Shown: positions 11,440 to 23,783 of the stretch, in pieces
Numbering within the stretch: position 1 is the first letter of the stretch
Layout: each line of letters opens with the position of its first letter
DNA from: Warburgia ugandensis
Taxonomy: Eukaryota > Streptophyta > Magnoliopsida > Canellales > Canellaceae
Length of the DNA stretch: 64,000 nt
Assembly (NCBI GenBank): GCA_035236585.1
Contig: CP141126.1
Location: 6,213,001 to 6,277,000 of the forward strand
Reading direction: 5' to 3'
The notes under the pieces: model-generated
What the model saw: the letters and a program-made list of their open reading frames with translations, nothing else
What the model was told of the DNA's origin: nothing
Database searches by the model: none
Translations under genes and position numbers: made by a program

Positions 11440-14377
11440 AGTGGTATCAGAGCAGGAGAAGGGGAGTTGGTTGTTGCAAAAATTGTCAGCGGCAGAGCTG
11501 CAGCGGTGACGATCGAGACGAGAGAGAGAACTATTGAAAATACAGTTTTGTTACAATGGAAAAAAAAACATAATCATCATTCGCTATAGTGTCTATTACA
11601 ATATTGAGTTGTAACAGTGCAACACAGGCGGGTTACAACATTCCGAGTTTCAACAGGTACAGGCAATAGGTATGGTTTACAACAGTTCGAGTTGCAATAG
11701 TACAGAGTTGTAACAATACAAGTTGTAACAGTAGAGAGTTGCAATAGTGATAGAGTTGCAACAGGGCAGAGTTGAAACAGAACGCATTACAATAGTAACA
11801 GAGTTGCAATAATTAGAGTTCAACAGTGGCAGAGTTGCAGCAGTAACCATTCTAAAGCAGGCCTAGTTTTTTACTCGTTTTCAAGTAGGATAGACTGGTT
11901 CTTGGCTAAATCAAGCATTTCAGACGCAATGGTGTTCTCAGATTTGCAAGATTCTTTCCTTAAATTGTTGCAAGTACATTATCTTTAATTATGGAGGCAA
12001 ACGATAAACAAAATGATTTGCTTAAATGGTACTAACTATCACAAGTGAAAGGGAAAGATGAAAGATCTTCTTTTTGTGAAGAAATTACATCTACCTATCT
12101 TTGTTACTAAAAAACTGGAGGATAAGTTGGAAGACAAGTGGGCTTTCGAATATAAACAGGTATACGGTTTCATTCAATAGTGGGTAGAAGATAATGTTTT
12201 GAATCATATTCAAAATGAAACACATTCTAGAACTCTATGGATCAAATTAGAAACCTTGTACCCATCGAGAACTGGCAATAATAAGTTATTCCTACTTAAT
12301 CAAGCGATGCACTTGAGATATAAGGGAGTTATATTTCCGACCACTTGAACGAGTTGACTGGATGCTTTTAGCAGCTATCCAACATTAGCGTTAGGTTTGA
12401 CGACGATATCATGAGTTTATGGCTTTAAAATACTTTCCCTGACTTATGGGAAAATTTTCATGTTTCTCTAGCCAATTTTGCTCTAGGTGGCACTGTGACG
12501 TAAGAATATGCAAGAAGCGTATTTCTAAATGAAGAAATGAAGCCATGAGCTCAAGTTGCCACCACATCATAGTTTGGGATTCTAATCTTAGAAAACGGGG
12601 AGAAGCAAGATCAAAGGTCAAGAGAAGAATAACAGGGGCAGGAGTAAATCCAAGTCCAGATACAAGAATCTGGAGTGCAATTATTGTGGCAAGAAGGGTC
12701 ACATCAAAAAGTAATATTATAAGTGGAAAGCTGAGAACAAGATAGAGAATGCTAAGCATGAGAGAAGAAATGATGACAGGAGTGATCGTGTGGCCACCGT
12801 CACTTCAGGCCTTATTATGGTATGTGATGAGAATGAAATCAACCTAGCCTCTAGTGAGATTGGATGGGTCGTTGACAGTGGTGCTTCTTTCAACGTTACC
12901 TCTAGGAGGGAGTTTTTCATCTTGTACACTCATAGTGACTTTGGAGTGTTGAAGATGGGTAACAACAGGTTGTCAAAAGTTGTTGGTATCGAATCCATCT
13001 ATTTAGACACCAACGATAGGACGAGGTTGATTCTTAAGGAAGTTCAACATGTACCAGATATCCAGTTGAACTTAATATCAGCTGGAAAGCTTGATGATGA
13101 TGGGTACTGTAGTACCTTTTGCGATGGCTAGTGGAAGCTCTCTAAGGGAGCGCTTGTGGTTGCTAGAGAGAAGAAATCATCTAGCTTGTATGTGATGCAA
13201 GCTTTGATTCCTGTTAACTTTGTGAACGCGATTGATGTTATTGGTTTTTTAGAGTTGTGGCACAGGTGGTTCAGGCACATGAATGAGAAGGGACTAGGTT
13301 GTCTAGTCAAGAAGAATTTGTTTTTAGGGCTCAAAGTTGTAAAGTTGAGCAAGTGTGCTCATTGTCTTGCCGGGAAGCAGCAAAAAGTTTTCTTCAAAAG
13401 CCATCCTTCTTCTAGGAAGCCAGGCGTGCTTGCATTGGTATATTCAGATGTGTGCGGTCCTATGAAGGTACAACACTTGGTGGTGCATTATATTTTGTTA
13501 CCTTTATTGATGATCATTCTAGAAACCTTTGGGTCAATGTTTTAAAATCTAAGGATCAGGTGCTTGACAAGTTTAAAGAGTTTCAAGCTTTTGTTGAGCG
13601 TCAAATATGGAAGAATCTAAAATGTATTGCACAGACAATGGTGGCGAGTATTGTGGATAATTTGATGCTTATTGTAAGTAGTAGGGGATCAGACATCAAA
13701 GGATTCCTCCGAAGACTCCTCAGCTAAATGGCTTAGCATAAAGGATGAAGACATTGATGAAGAGGGTCAGATGCTTGCTTTCTAAAGCTAAGCTACTCGG
13801 TTCCTTTTGGGGTGAGGCACTATACACAGCAGCCTATGTTATTAACCTATCTCTAATTGTTGCCTTGAATGCAGATATTCCTAATAGGCTATGGTATGGA
13901 AAAGATGCCTCTTATGATCACTTACAGGTGTTTGAGTGCAAGGCCTTTGTACGTATACCCAAAGATGAAAGGTTTAAACTAGACGTCAAACCAAATAATA
14001 TTTTCATCAGCTACAGGCAAGATGAGTTATGCTATGGGCTATATGATCCTACTGCAAAGAAGCTTGTTAGAAGCCATGACGTGATCTTTGTGGAAGACCA
14101 AACTATTGAACACATTGACAAAGCCGAAGGATCAGAAACTCGGACTTCTGATACTTTAACTGATTTATATCCAGTTCTTATTTCACACATGCTAGGTGTA
14201 GATGGCGCCAATGACCATGGTAGTGCGCCAATTGATGTTCAAGATGATTAGGCTGAGGGTGAGCATAAAGCTGCTGAAGACATGGATGTTTTGTCAATGA
14301 TATTCAGTAGGAGGTTCCTACATAGGAGCCAACAGTTTCATTGAGACAAAGTTTGAGAGATCATCAACCCTCCACTC
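11440..14377 (+). mobile_element. Ty1/copia element 1, 5' half of the internal region, decayed
   Basis: It opens with the tRNA-iMet primer-binding site TGGTATCAGAGC (11442-11453). A leader full of AGAGTTGCAACAG-like degenerate repeats follows (about 11590-11850). A gag remnant starts at ATG 11992, with many stops, and shows LWIKLETLYPSRTGNNKL. A CCHC-knuckle relic near 12676 reads CNYCGKKGHIKK and lacks the later Cys. The protease has the active site VVDSGASFNVT (12869-12901). The GAG-pre-integrase and integrase pieces are at 13156-13727 and 13745-14251. The sequence stops at the RRSSRDHQ-equivalent spacer before reverse transcriptase, where the long LTR at 14378 begins. The layout (gag-protease-integrase, RT expected next) is that of Ty1/copia, TNT1-like. 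No full-length product is possible. Confidence 0.85.
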
Positions 14378-17300
14378 TGTGACGACCAGAGTTTTTAAAA
14401 TACATTTTCATAAATATTTGCAAAGGTAGGGCCTTGAATTTGAATTTAAAAAAAATATATACAAATAGCATAAACATATTTTCTTTGAATTGATTTGTCA
14501 AAAATTCGAGTGCCACCTCAAATTACTTATCATACATAGATTTTTGTATAAAATAATTTTTTTATTAAATATCAATAGAAATACTTTTATTAAAATCAGG
14601 ATCGATCCAGTGGTTCATGTACACAGCCCAGTAGTCATTACATACCTAGTTAAAATATTACAATCCAAATTACAAAAAATCAATACAATCTTCATCACAG
14701 TAAATACCCTAAGCCATAGTTCAGTGATAATTATCTACAAGTCTTCCTTAACTGTATATGAGATATTATAAACATTCAAACATTTACAATATCTCAGTAA
14801 GCTATGCTTGGTAGGGGATTTAAGAAATATATTTAATATATCTCAAAATCAATATTTCATTATATCCATGATACAAATCAATTTATACAATTGGATAACC
14901 ATTTTATCTTTCACTCATCATATGAATTATATGTATATATTACATATAAATAAAATCACTGAAAATCATGAATATAGTCAATATCATCAATAATATCTCA
15001 TTTTCAAACTGATTTCAATATTAACACTAGGTGTTAATATATAATTATACCGTATTGGGAATCATCCTCCAATACAACATCAGTAATAACTTTTACCGGG
15101 CATCTCATCATACCATAAAATAAGGCATCTCATCATGTAATAAAATAAGGCATTTCATCATGCCATAATATAGGCATCTCATCATGCAATAATCAATTGC
15201 ATCTTAATGCAAAATATCAAAGGACTACCATGCTCGCAGTCTCAATCCGTACAGCGCCCAGATAATTGCATAATACTCCATTTGATACCATGATGCAAAA
15301 TACAGATCCATGTTCGTATGGGGGGAACTATGGCTGTCACAGTGGCGGCCTTCCCATAATTGCCTCACATGATGTTTTGCCTCTCTTTGGGCACAGTATT
15401 ATCATCATAATCAGTTTTGGAGAGTGGGTGGCCAAACCCTCATAACTCTCCTAGCATTGGCATCCCTGGGCATAAGCCTGTCTTAAAACAAATCCACAAG
15501 CTTCCATGCTTGTATGAAAATTATATTTCATACTTATAGACTGCGCGTCTGGTTGTAATAGGACATGTCTATAACTTCTTTCCTTAAGATTTATGAGTCC
15601 AACTTATATAGTTCAAATCTTCCAATTCTTTAATTAATCCCTTTGTATTTATTTTAACATCATTTGTTGTCTTAAGTAATTTCATAATTACTTAATCAAT
15701 CCCTTTATATTCATTTCAACATCATTCGTTAATTCATAACAATTCCAAGGCAATTATAATCAAAACTCATTTATTAGGATAAAATTATGTGTACAATACA
15801 TGTATCTTATATATTGAATATATTCTTAAGGTCCATCTACCTTTACTTTAAACCATCCTTCTTCTCATTGATCTTGATCATCATATCCTTCATGTATCTG
15901 TCAAATTATATGTATACAATCATCCCTCAACTCATTTATACTTTTTAATTGTTCTTTTAATCATCCTTACATATGATGATTTTGATCTTATTCCTTAAAT
16001 CATATTGATTAAGGATCTAATCTATTGATCTACATTTGAATCTAATATTTATACTACTTCAAAACATACATACAATATTATGATTTTTATTATTCTTGAT
16101 TATTCAAGATCTCTTTATGGATCTTATTTGATCTTTGATTATCTTAATTATCATTTTTATTAGGATTAGATAGTTTGCTATCTTTTTATGATCTTATTAT
16201 CATTCAACTAGTTAATGTTTTACTGATTAAAGATAATTTATGCACTATAATTCTAGACAGCTCCTTCTTATTTCAGAATTGGCTAAGGCTTACCAGTTAA
16301 AAGCTGCTCACAAAGTGATTAATTCAATCTTCATGTAAGGAGGCGTTTAAACCTCACAAATGTCGTCAAAATGTGAGAGAAGAGCAAGGCTCTATTAGAG
16401 AACCCCCTTAACCACCATGTTTAGCATTTATTAGGGTGACCTTAACTTAGCCTTCATAAGGTTCTTATGAGCATTAAACGATAAGTACTCTTGCCATTTA
16501 ATTTTAATTAAATCCATGAACATCTAAAATGTCAATTATGGGGTTTATTATTCTCCTAATTTGGGCCAAGGAAATGATATTTCTTATATTGTCCTACTAA
16601 CTATAGCTCTTATTATCATTAAGTCCATGTTCATATTCATTGTAAATGTTCAGCAATATCTATTTTTATTTAATTACATTTTTCATGTACTTTACATAAC
16701 ATGAATAATTAAAGAATAAATAAATAAATCTAACAATTAAATCTACTAAGAAAATAAAATAACATTTACAATAGAATTTAATAATTCACATGCTCATTTG
16801 AATACACCATATTTATTCATTTTGATCAAATGATCAAATTTTGATTTCTATTCATTTTTCATCCCATTAAGCGTTTATATCTTAATCTTTTATTTTTATT
16901 CAGATCTATCACATTCTCTTGATGTGATATCATTATTAGATCATTGATGTATCTCATCATATAACTTGATCCAACCGATCAAGAAGATCTTAAGTTAATT
17001 CATCCAAATCAAAGGGCATATCTTTTAATCTATCTCAAATTAGCCAAATCAAGCCATTCATTTCCCATGATCTTATCATTAGATCATCATCCATATTGTT
17101 TTATAGTTTTTGATCATGCTGGATTAGTCAAATCAAGACTCCATGATTATTTTTATGATTTCTCTTCCACTAAGGTTAAATTTCTTAATTCATCCTAGAT
17201 CAGTCATATCTAACTCTTGATTCTATATTTTCTCATCATTAGATCACTGATAGATTAGAAATATAAGGTCTAATCATGTCAGATATGACTAATCTTGGAA

Positions 17301-18664
17301 ATTAGTATCTCTTTTTATAATTTACAGATTTTTACAGTGAATAAAATATAAATTTTATGTTTTTATTAGATTCTACTCTTTACCAAGAATCCAGAGCCTC
17401 TTTCCGATCTTGATTTGGAGTTAAAATAAACTATGAATTGAAGTTTTAAGTTTTCAAATCAAAACAAGGGCTCAGATTAAATCTGGGTTCACAGATCGAT
17501 GGATTGATCAGCAGCCTGCCTCCTCTGCGTTCCACCGGTGATAGCCAATGGTACAGGGAGGGTGACTTGGGATAGCTGAGATGGTTTGATCTGGACCATC
17601 AGATTAGTTTGTTCCCAAATCTCCTAGATCTGACCACGTTAAGGACCCATATTTCATGCCTTGGGGTTTTGGCCCTCTGAATTGATCCAACACTTTAAAA
17701 TTTCCAAATCTAATCTATTTGGTGGTGATTTCCACCTAGGTCACTGGATTCTGGTTCACCAGTGATCCAGTTGCTGGTGAACCAATTTCAATGGTGATTT
17801 AATCGGAAAAACATGGGGTTTTTTAAGAGGAGATGCTAGAGACCTACCTAAATTTGGTCTAGAGTAGAGAGGATAACTGGAGAAGTGAGTTTCTTACCGG
17901 ATTTTGAAGCCCTAGTCGAACGGCTAGTGTTTCTGAAATATTTTTGCCGCTAGGGTACTTGTTGGTGTCGGGGAGGAGGAATGGGAGAGGGGTTTTGAAG
18001 AGGAGATTGTAGATGGAAAACCCTAGCTAACAGGGTCGTCTCATTTGTCGGGTGGAAGGAGCATCTCGGGACACACCAGCCTGGCACAGGTTGGTTCCTA
18101 TGTCGGTGAGTGTGGGGACTGCCGCTACGACTAGAAAGAGAGGAGAGAGAAAAAGAAAAGAAAAAGGAAGGAGAGAGAGAGAGCTTTGGGGATCTGTGCA
18201 ATTTCGTGTAGTCTGTAGGAGAGGTATTTATAGGGTTATTTTTGGATTATTTTAAATAAATTTTAATTATTTTTATTTTAAATATATTTTCACTTTTCTT
18301 ATAAAATTAAAAGCATATTCCTCATCATGTTTATTCCTCATCATTGATATTCCCAGAGCTGCTTGTCCACCAGCTCACCTAACTTTTGTGGACCCTATAC
18401 AAAAGTGAATTGATCATTTTACTCTTATGGGTAAATATAAATTCACAAAAATTACAAAAAATAGGAATTTTTTACCCGAGCTCAGATTTTAGCTTGCTTA
18501 CAGTCATTCTGATTGGTTTCCATTGAATAATTCCAAATATATATGTTTCAAGACCTAATTCTTTTTTTTTAAAATTAATATTATATTAAATATAATATTC
18601 CACCTCGATTTGTTAAAAAATCTCATTAATTCCAAATAATTTCAGAAAAATTGGGGTTTTCACA
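14378..18664 (-). mobile_element. Very long LTR (about 4.3 kb), probable 3' LTR of a Gypsy-type element
   Basis: Read on the minus strand it starts TGTGAAAACCCC (18664) and ends GGTCGTCACA (14378). Directly outside its start lies a polypurine tract, AAGGGGGAAGAA on the minus strand (18665-18676), as expected for a 3' LTR. A TATA box, CCTATAAATACC on the minus strand, lies near 18226-18237, and a splice-donor-like CCGGTAAGAAAC near 17893-17904. The first sequences beyond the two ends, CACTC at 14373-14377 and TTCTT at 18665-18669, do not match, which argues against a simple solo LTR. It interrupts copia element 1. No coding sequence is seen inside; four 25-bp repeats lie at 15099-15195. Confidence 0.6.
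15099..15195. repeat. Four 25-bp tandem repeats
   Basis: GGCATCTCATCATGCCATAA-like units start near 15099, 15124, 15149 and 15173, with a few substitutions between copies. They lie within the long LTR. Confidence 0.8.
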
Positions 18665-20002
18665 TTCTTCCCCCTTAATATAACAGCTCTCTTATGAGTT
18701 ATCATCATTTCATTTATAATTTTTCTTCTATATCTTATTTTGTAAAATATTGACACTTAAGGAAATCTTTTATTCCCCTTTTGATTCATCAATCATATTA
18801 CCTTTTCCATAAAGGTAGAATTTATCAAAGTAATTGTTAGATAATTTAGCCATTCATGCTAAATCATAAACTACTAACATGATATTTCTAACATTTCCAA
18901 ATGACTTATTCCTTTGAGTAATCCTCTTGTTCATATTTCCTTTGACTAGTGTCATCAATCTTTACTTTTACTAGTCGGTAATTCTCATAATATATTTTTA
19001 TAATATTATTTCTCCCCATTTCATTCAATAGCAGCAAAAACATTTTTATAATATTGTCCTAATATATATATATATATATATTAGTCTTCGTAAAATTTTT
19101 GAAATTGAGTTATTCTTGTACATAGATGAGACTCTGCAATGTTATTACAATTTCAAAATATAAATAAAATTATATAATTGGTGAGTGCTTATCATCTCCA
19201 ATGTGACCGTAGTCTCAAAGAAATGTTCCATGCCATTCATCCTCTTGATCTAAGGTGTAGAATTTTAAAAATAGAAATATAATGCGACTTTGACTTCTAG
19301 GGGTTTTCATTTGTCTGTATAGTAAGGAGCACCTACTCTCATATAATAATCTTTTTAGTTCTTGAATTGAATAATAATATTTAGGTTATCAATTGAAAAT
19401 TTATTTTAATCTAAAGTGTACTTGATAAGGTATTAGCAGATGAACAGTTTTGATAGTTAAAGATCTGGGCGCACATAGTAAGATTGTTCTTATAGGTTTG
19501 CTTCCTACTATAGGATGTCTATGAAATAGAAAAAAATAGAGCCATATTAGTGGTTAATTTGTTTCATAAGGTACTATAGTATGAAATAGAAAGAGACAAA
19601 TATTTGTATCTCTTTATAAAATAATTTAAATAGACTTAATAATTACGTCTAATACAAATGAAGTCTTTACATGAATAAAATTTCCAAAGTAAAAGCTTAA
19701 TATAATAGAGCAAATAAAGAAGCATATTGTAACAACTCATTAGTCTTAATTGATAGCCATTAGGAGGAAAACCAAAAGAAGTAGCACAAGAAAGATGCAA
19801 GCTATAAGGAAGAGAGCTTAAGTCATAGTTAGTAGGTATTGAGAATAAACTTTGTGTATTTATGTTAAGAAACTCTAACCCCTTATCGAAGCAATTGGAG
19901 ATGGACAATTTAGATCATTGGATTGTTTAGATTATTTAAAATGAGTTTTGATTGGTAATTTGAAAAGGGTAGGAACCATATAAAGAGGTCAGGTTTTGTT
20001 TA
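18665..20002. other. Probable non-coding remnant of the long-LTR element, then unassigned sequence
   Basis: It begins with the polypurine tract of the preceding LTR, read on the minus strand. No reverse transcriptase or other pol motif is visible on either strand, so if this is internal sequence it is only the 3' non-coding part or a large-derivative element. A (TA)n microsatellite lies at 19062-19081. Confidence 0.4.
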
Positions 20003-20593
20003 TGTGAACCCTTGGGCCAATGAGAGAGGGCCAAAAGAAGGCTAACAGGCTTCTAGGTTAGGGGAAGGATAGAGAGGTAGTCCCACATCGCCTGCGGAGA
20101 GGAAATTGGGCTGTTTATAAAAGTTCAAAAAACTCTAACGGTCGCAACACATTTTTTCTAGGAAATTGGGGAAGAACAAAATTGTGAGGGGTGTATGGGC
20201 GCCCAAAAGTGGATAATATTGTGTGTTGGAACCCCGGAGTGTTGCAAATGGTATTAGAGCCAGTTTCTCTCGTGGTGTGGTAGCTAGTTGTATGCGGGCG
20301 CTCGATGGTTGAAGCCACGCAGGGATGCGTGCTTCATAAGGGGGGAAGATGTGAAGCCTTGGGCTAATGAGGATGGGCCAAAAGAAGGCTGACAGGCTTC
20401 TAGGATTGGGTGAAGGACAGATAGTTAATCCCATGCCTGAGGAGAGGAAACTGGGCTATTTATAAGAGTTCGGGGAACTCTAATGGTTACAACGTGTTTT
20501 TCCTAAGAAACTCAAGAAGAACAAAATCGTGATGGGTGTATAGGTGCCTCAAAGCGAACAATATTGTGACTGTTGGAACCCCGAAGTATTACA
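20003..20593 (+). mobile_element. Complete TRIM (miniature LTR retrotransposon)
   Basis: Two 244-bp LTRs (20003-20246 and 20350-20593) both start TGTGAA and end in TTGCA or TTACA. They flank a roughly 100-bp interior that carries a primer-binding site (TGGTATTAGAGCCAG from 20249, matching tRNA-iMet with one change) and a purine tract (AAGGGGGGAAGA, 20338-20349). A perfect 5-bp target duplication, GTTTA, lies at 19998-20002 and 20594-20598. There is no coding capacity, as expected of TRIMs, which depend on proteins of other elements. The two LTRs differ clearly by eye, so the insertion is old. The solo LTR at 6986-7231 is the same family. Confidence 0.93.
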
Positions 20594-20700
20594 GTTTACA
20601 TACATGCAATCATCATCAACATCATAAAGATGGTATCCAAATTAGGGGGGTCAGTCACATGTTTACATATATACAATGCGTATAAAATAAAAAGAGAAAG

Positions 20701-20945
20701 TATTTATTTTCCCTAGATGGCCTATGTGATAAGTATTGGAAGAGCATTAGATGGATGCTTTAGATCATTAAGATGAGTTGCTTCGTATTTATTTTCCCTA
20801 GATGGCCTATGTGATAAGTATTGGAAGAGCATTAGATGGATGCTTTAGATCATTAAGATGAGTTGCTTCGTATTTATTTTCCCTAGATGGCCTATGTGAT
20901 AAGTATTGGTAGAGTATTAGATGAAGGATGAGTTGCTTCCTCTTA
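20701..20945. repeat. Three 85-bp tandem repeats
   Basis: Units start at 20701, 20786 and 20871. The first two are identical by eye; the third is shortened and diverged after GATAAGTATTGG. Each begins TATTTATTTTCCCTAGATGG and ends GATGAGTTGCTTC. No spacers or variable parts separate them, so this is a simple tandem amplification. Confidence 0.9.
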
Positions 20946-23783
20946 GGATTTCTTTGTTTAAACTAATCTGGACTATTTGGTGGACAACTTCAATTATTAA
21001 GATGAGATTGCCTATTTAATAAAGTATTTATTTAATCTTAAAAATAATAAAAATAAAATAATAAAAAACTAAGAAATAGTGACAAGACACAAGAAAAAGT
21101 AGGATTTTAAGTGCTAAAAAATGTGATTAGCTTGAAATATAATAGATACTTCCTTATTAATAAAAATAGTTATGTCATCTATAATGGAAGAGTTCTATTA
21201 GGCATACACGCCTTTGAGAGAGAGAAGTTCATGCCCTTTTCTTAAAGGGTGAGGAAGCATTGTTCTATAGATCGAAGCTATTCATTGTATTTGGAATTGG
21301 CTAGATGGTCTAGAGATCAAATTTCATATTTCATTGGATGCTTTTTAGCCTATGTTTTCATGATAAAAATTTAGTCACCATTTATTTTTACTATTTTTCA
21401 AAAACTAGAATCTAATAGCCAGTTGCCTATTTTTGACATAGAGAAGATAATGAACGGCTTAAATGTAACAATTTTTTTTATTTTTTTTATCATGCATGAA
21501 AAAGGACGAGCATGGACTTCTTCTCCATCTCCGGAGTGCTTGCACGTTGGGGGAATATTCTGGCGGTACATTTGCAGGGTACATTGAGGAGGCGTGCCCT
21601 GAGTATATGTATGAAAAGGGTACTTTAACCATGTTCCTCCGTAAGTCAAAGCTTTGGAACCGCAATTTTGATGCATAAATCACCCATAGAACAGGTTCAT
21701 CCGGTGCAGAACCTCGAACATAGGACATCCAGCATGTAACTGTCGAACTTTGCTCCTCGATTCCCTATGCAACTCAATTTTTACGCCGAGTGAGACTCTG
21801 GATGGCAGCTGTCTAACTTCAAAGTCCACGTTCAATTGTAGAGACACCCATCCAGGACCCGTAATGGTGGTCTTCGACGTGGTGTCAAACAAAGTTCTTC
21901 ACTCAACTCGACAACAGGCGACGAGGGTGGCCGTGTACTTGCTTCTGTACTACTTTAGAGTCACCTTAATAATGTAACTATGGGCAAAACGAGGGTCGCG
22001 TTTTAACTGCCTCCATCTTGATTATGACGATCCTCGATTCGTTAAAACTCTTTTCATTGTTTGACATGAGCCTAGGAATTTTATGTCAACAAGGCCGATG
22101 ACAGAAGGAGTAACCTTGAACGTGAACTCCTAAGGATGTAGGCTGTCTGCATTTGGGGATCATTTGAAGATCGAAAGATGGTTAAAAACTTAAGTAAAAT
22201 GAAAATGAGAGATGCAAGTCGAGATCCGACAAGTAAATGGGGACACCGATCAGTGCAGTTTTTCTTGTACTCATTCCCAGTTGTATTATGCTAATTAAGT
22301 TACTAGATTAGAGTGTTGCAGCACGATTCAGCAAAAGAAAACAGAAAAGTGCCACAACATACATATACAAAAATAAATAAAGTGGACACCAAATAGAACT
22401 AATCTGGTCTTCTATGTGGAGGCTAATATCAGCTGTCCAATCCTCTTATGATCTCATCCTTCTATCCACCATGTTGAACATGTTCGACGGTATTGCACTC
22501 TTAATTTGGTGGACGGAGATTACCTTGTATATACGAGCTGTTATGTGGTGGATGTACATATTTTTACTGGAAATTACTAGGGGGTCAAACTATAAACAGG
22601 ACCCAGTCTTCCAAAGATCCAAACCATCCATTTGATACAGTGTGGAAGGGATGTGAGACGTACAAAGTTCTTCACCATTTGATGATTTTAAATATTCTAT
22701 AAGTGGAGGTTTCGTTTATGAATCCTTTTTCCTTCTGAATGCCACAAATCAGAAGATAGAATTACCAAACGGCTCAAGTTTTCGTTCCTCGCTCGTCCAT
22801 AACATGATATGTGACTTAGAGACATTGTCTGGATCATTTTAAAGCGAGGTCCTCGCCTCTAACTAATTTAATTATCTTATCAGATGCACATAAAAGTTTA
22901 CTTGTTGGCAAACATCTGAACAATTGGGCCTCACTCTTTCCAATGATCCAGACCATCTATCTTCTTCTAGGCCATGCAAGAATGAGCAAACATAAAAATT
23001 CTCGACCGTTGAATGGTTCTAAGCTTTCAAATATCACAAAGTTCGTTGATTTACATGGATCAAGTAGTCTCTAACCAGCAATTTAAAGGGCCCCAAATCA
23101 GAGGCCAACAATTGTCATGTGAGACTCAAATTTGGTGCACAGTTCATCCATCACGTGGCATGTTAGGTACACGGTTCAGATAATCTAAAAGACTCGGCCC
23201 CAGTTGTCCTTCCACACAAAACAACCCAACACCCCCCCCCCCCCCGGGGGCCCACCCAACAAGGTTTTCATCTTTCCTAGCTCTTTGTCATAGAGCGATC
23301 TTATGTGGATTGTTAAAAAGATTAAACTCATACGTAAAAGCCTAGATTCTTGAATAATATTTTGTACGACATGGCCCACAATACGAAGTCTCTACATGCA
23401 TTTGCCATTTGTGGATGGGCCTCAGAGAAGATCACTTCCATGAATAGCATCAATTAAGAAGAAACACAATAGTGGGTTTCCATAACTGCACGCACAATAT
23501 ATACGTCGCCTTCACCCAGCTGGATCCATGAACCTCAGCTTGCAAATACCTGAACTAAACTGAAATAGCTGTTTCTTGTGAACTATCCAGTCCAGCCAAA
23601 GCCTCCGGTTCTACCGAAGCATCGAGAGTAACACTAACAATACAAACAGATCTAAAATAATATGAAATACCAATTTTCCTTTGAGCTCGTCCCTTTTAAG
23701 AACCATTTCAATACTTCATTCTACATGAAACTTAATGAGACACCTCCAGCAGCTGTCTTTCTTCAATTACTTCCTCCACCACC
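20946..23783. other. Intergenic sequence upstream of the ANTH gene
   Basis: No gene is recognised. A homopolymer run of 14 C followed by 5 G lies at 23232-23250, a place where sequencing or assembly errors are likely. The last few hundred bases should hold the promoter of the ANTH-domain gene, but no element is clear enough to call. Confidence 0.5.

Noticed and set aside
11086-14377. Reading copia element 1 as a functional gene with a retroviral-type protease
   Set aside because: Stops and frameshifts occur in gag, knuckle and integrase, and the RT half is missing.
20701-20945. Possible CRISPR-like or regulatory repeat array
   Set aside because: Units are directly adjacent without spacers in a plant nuclear context; a simple tandem duplication explains it.
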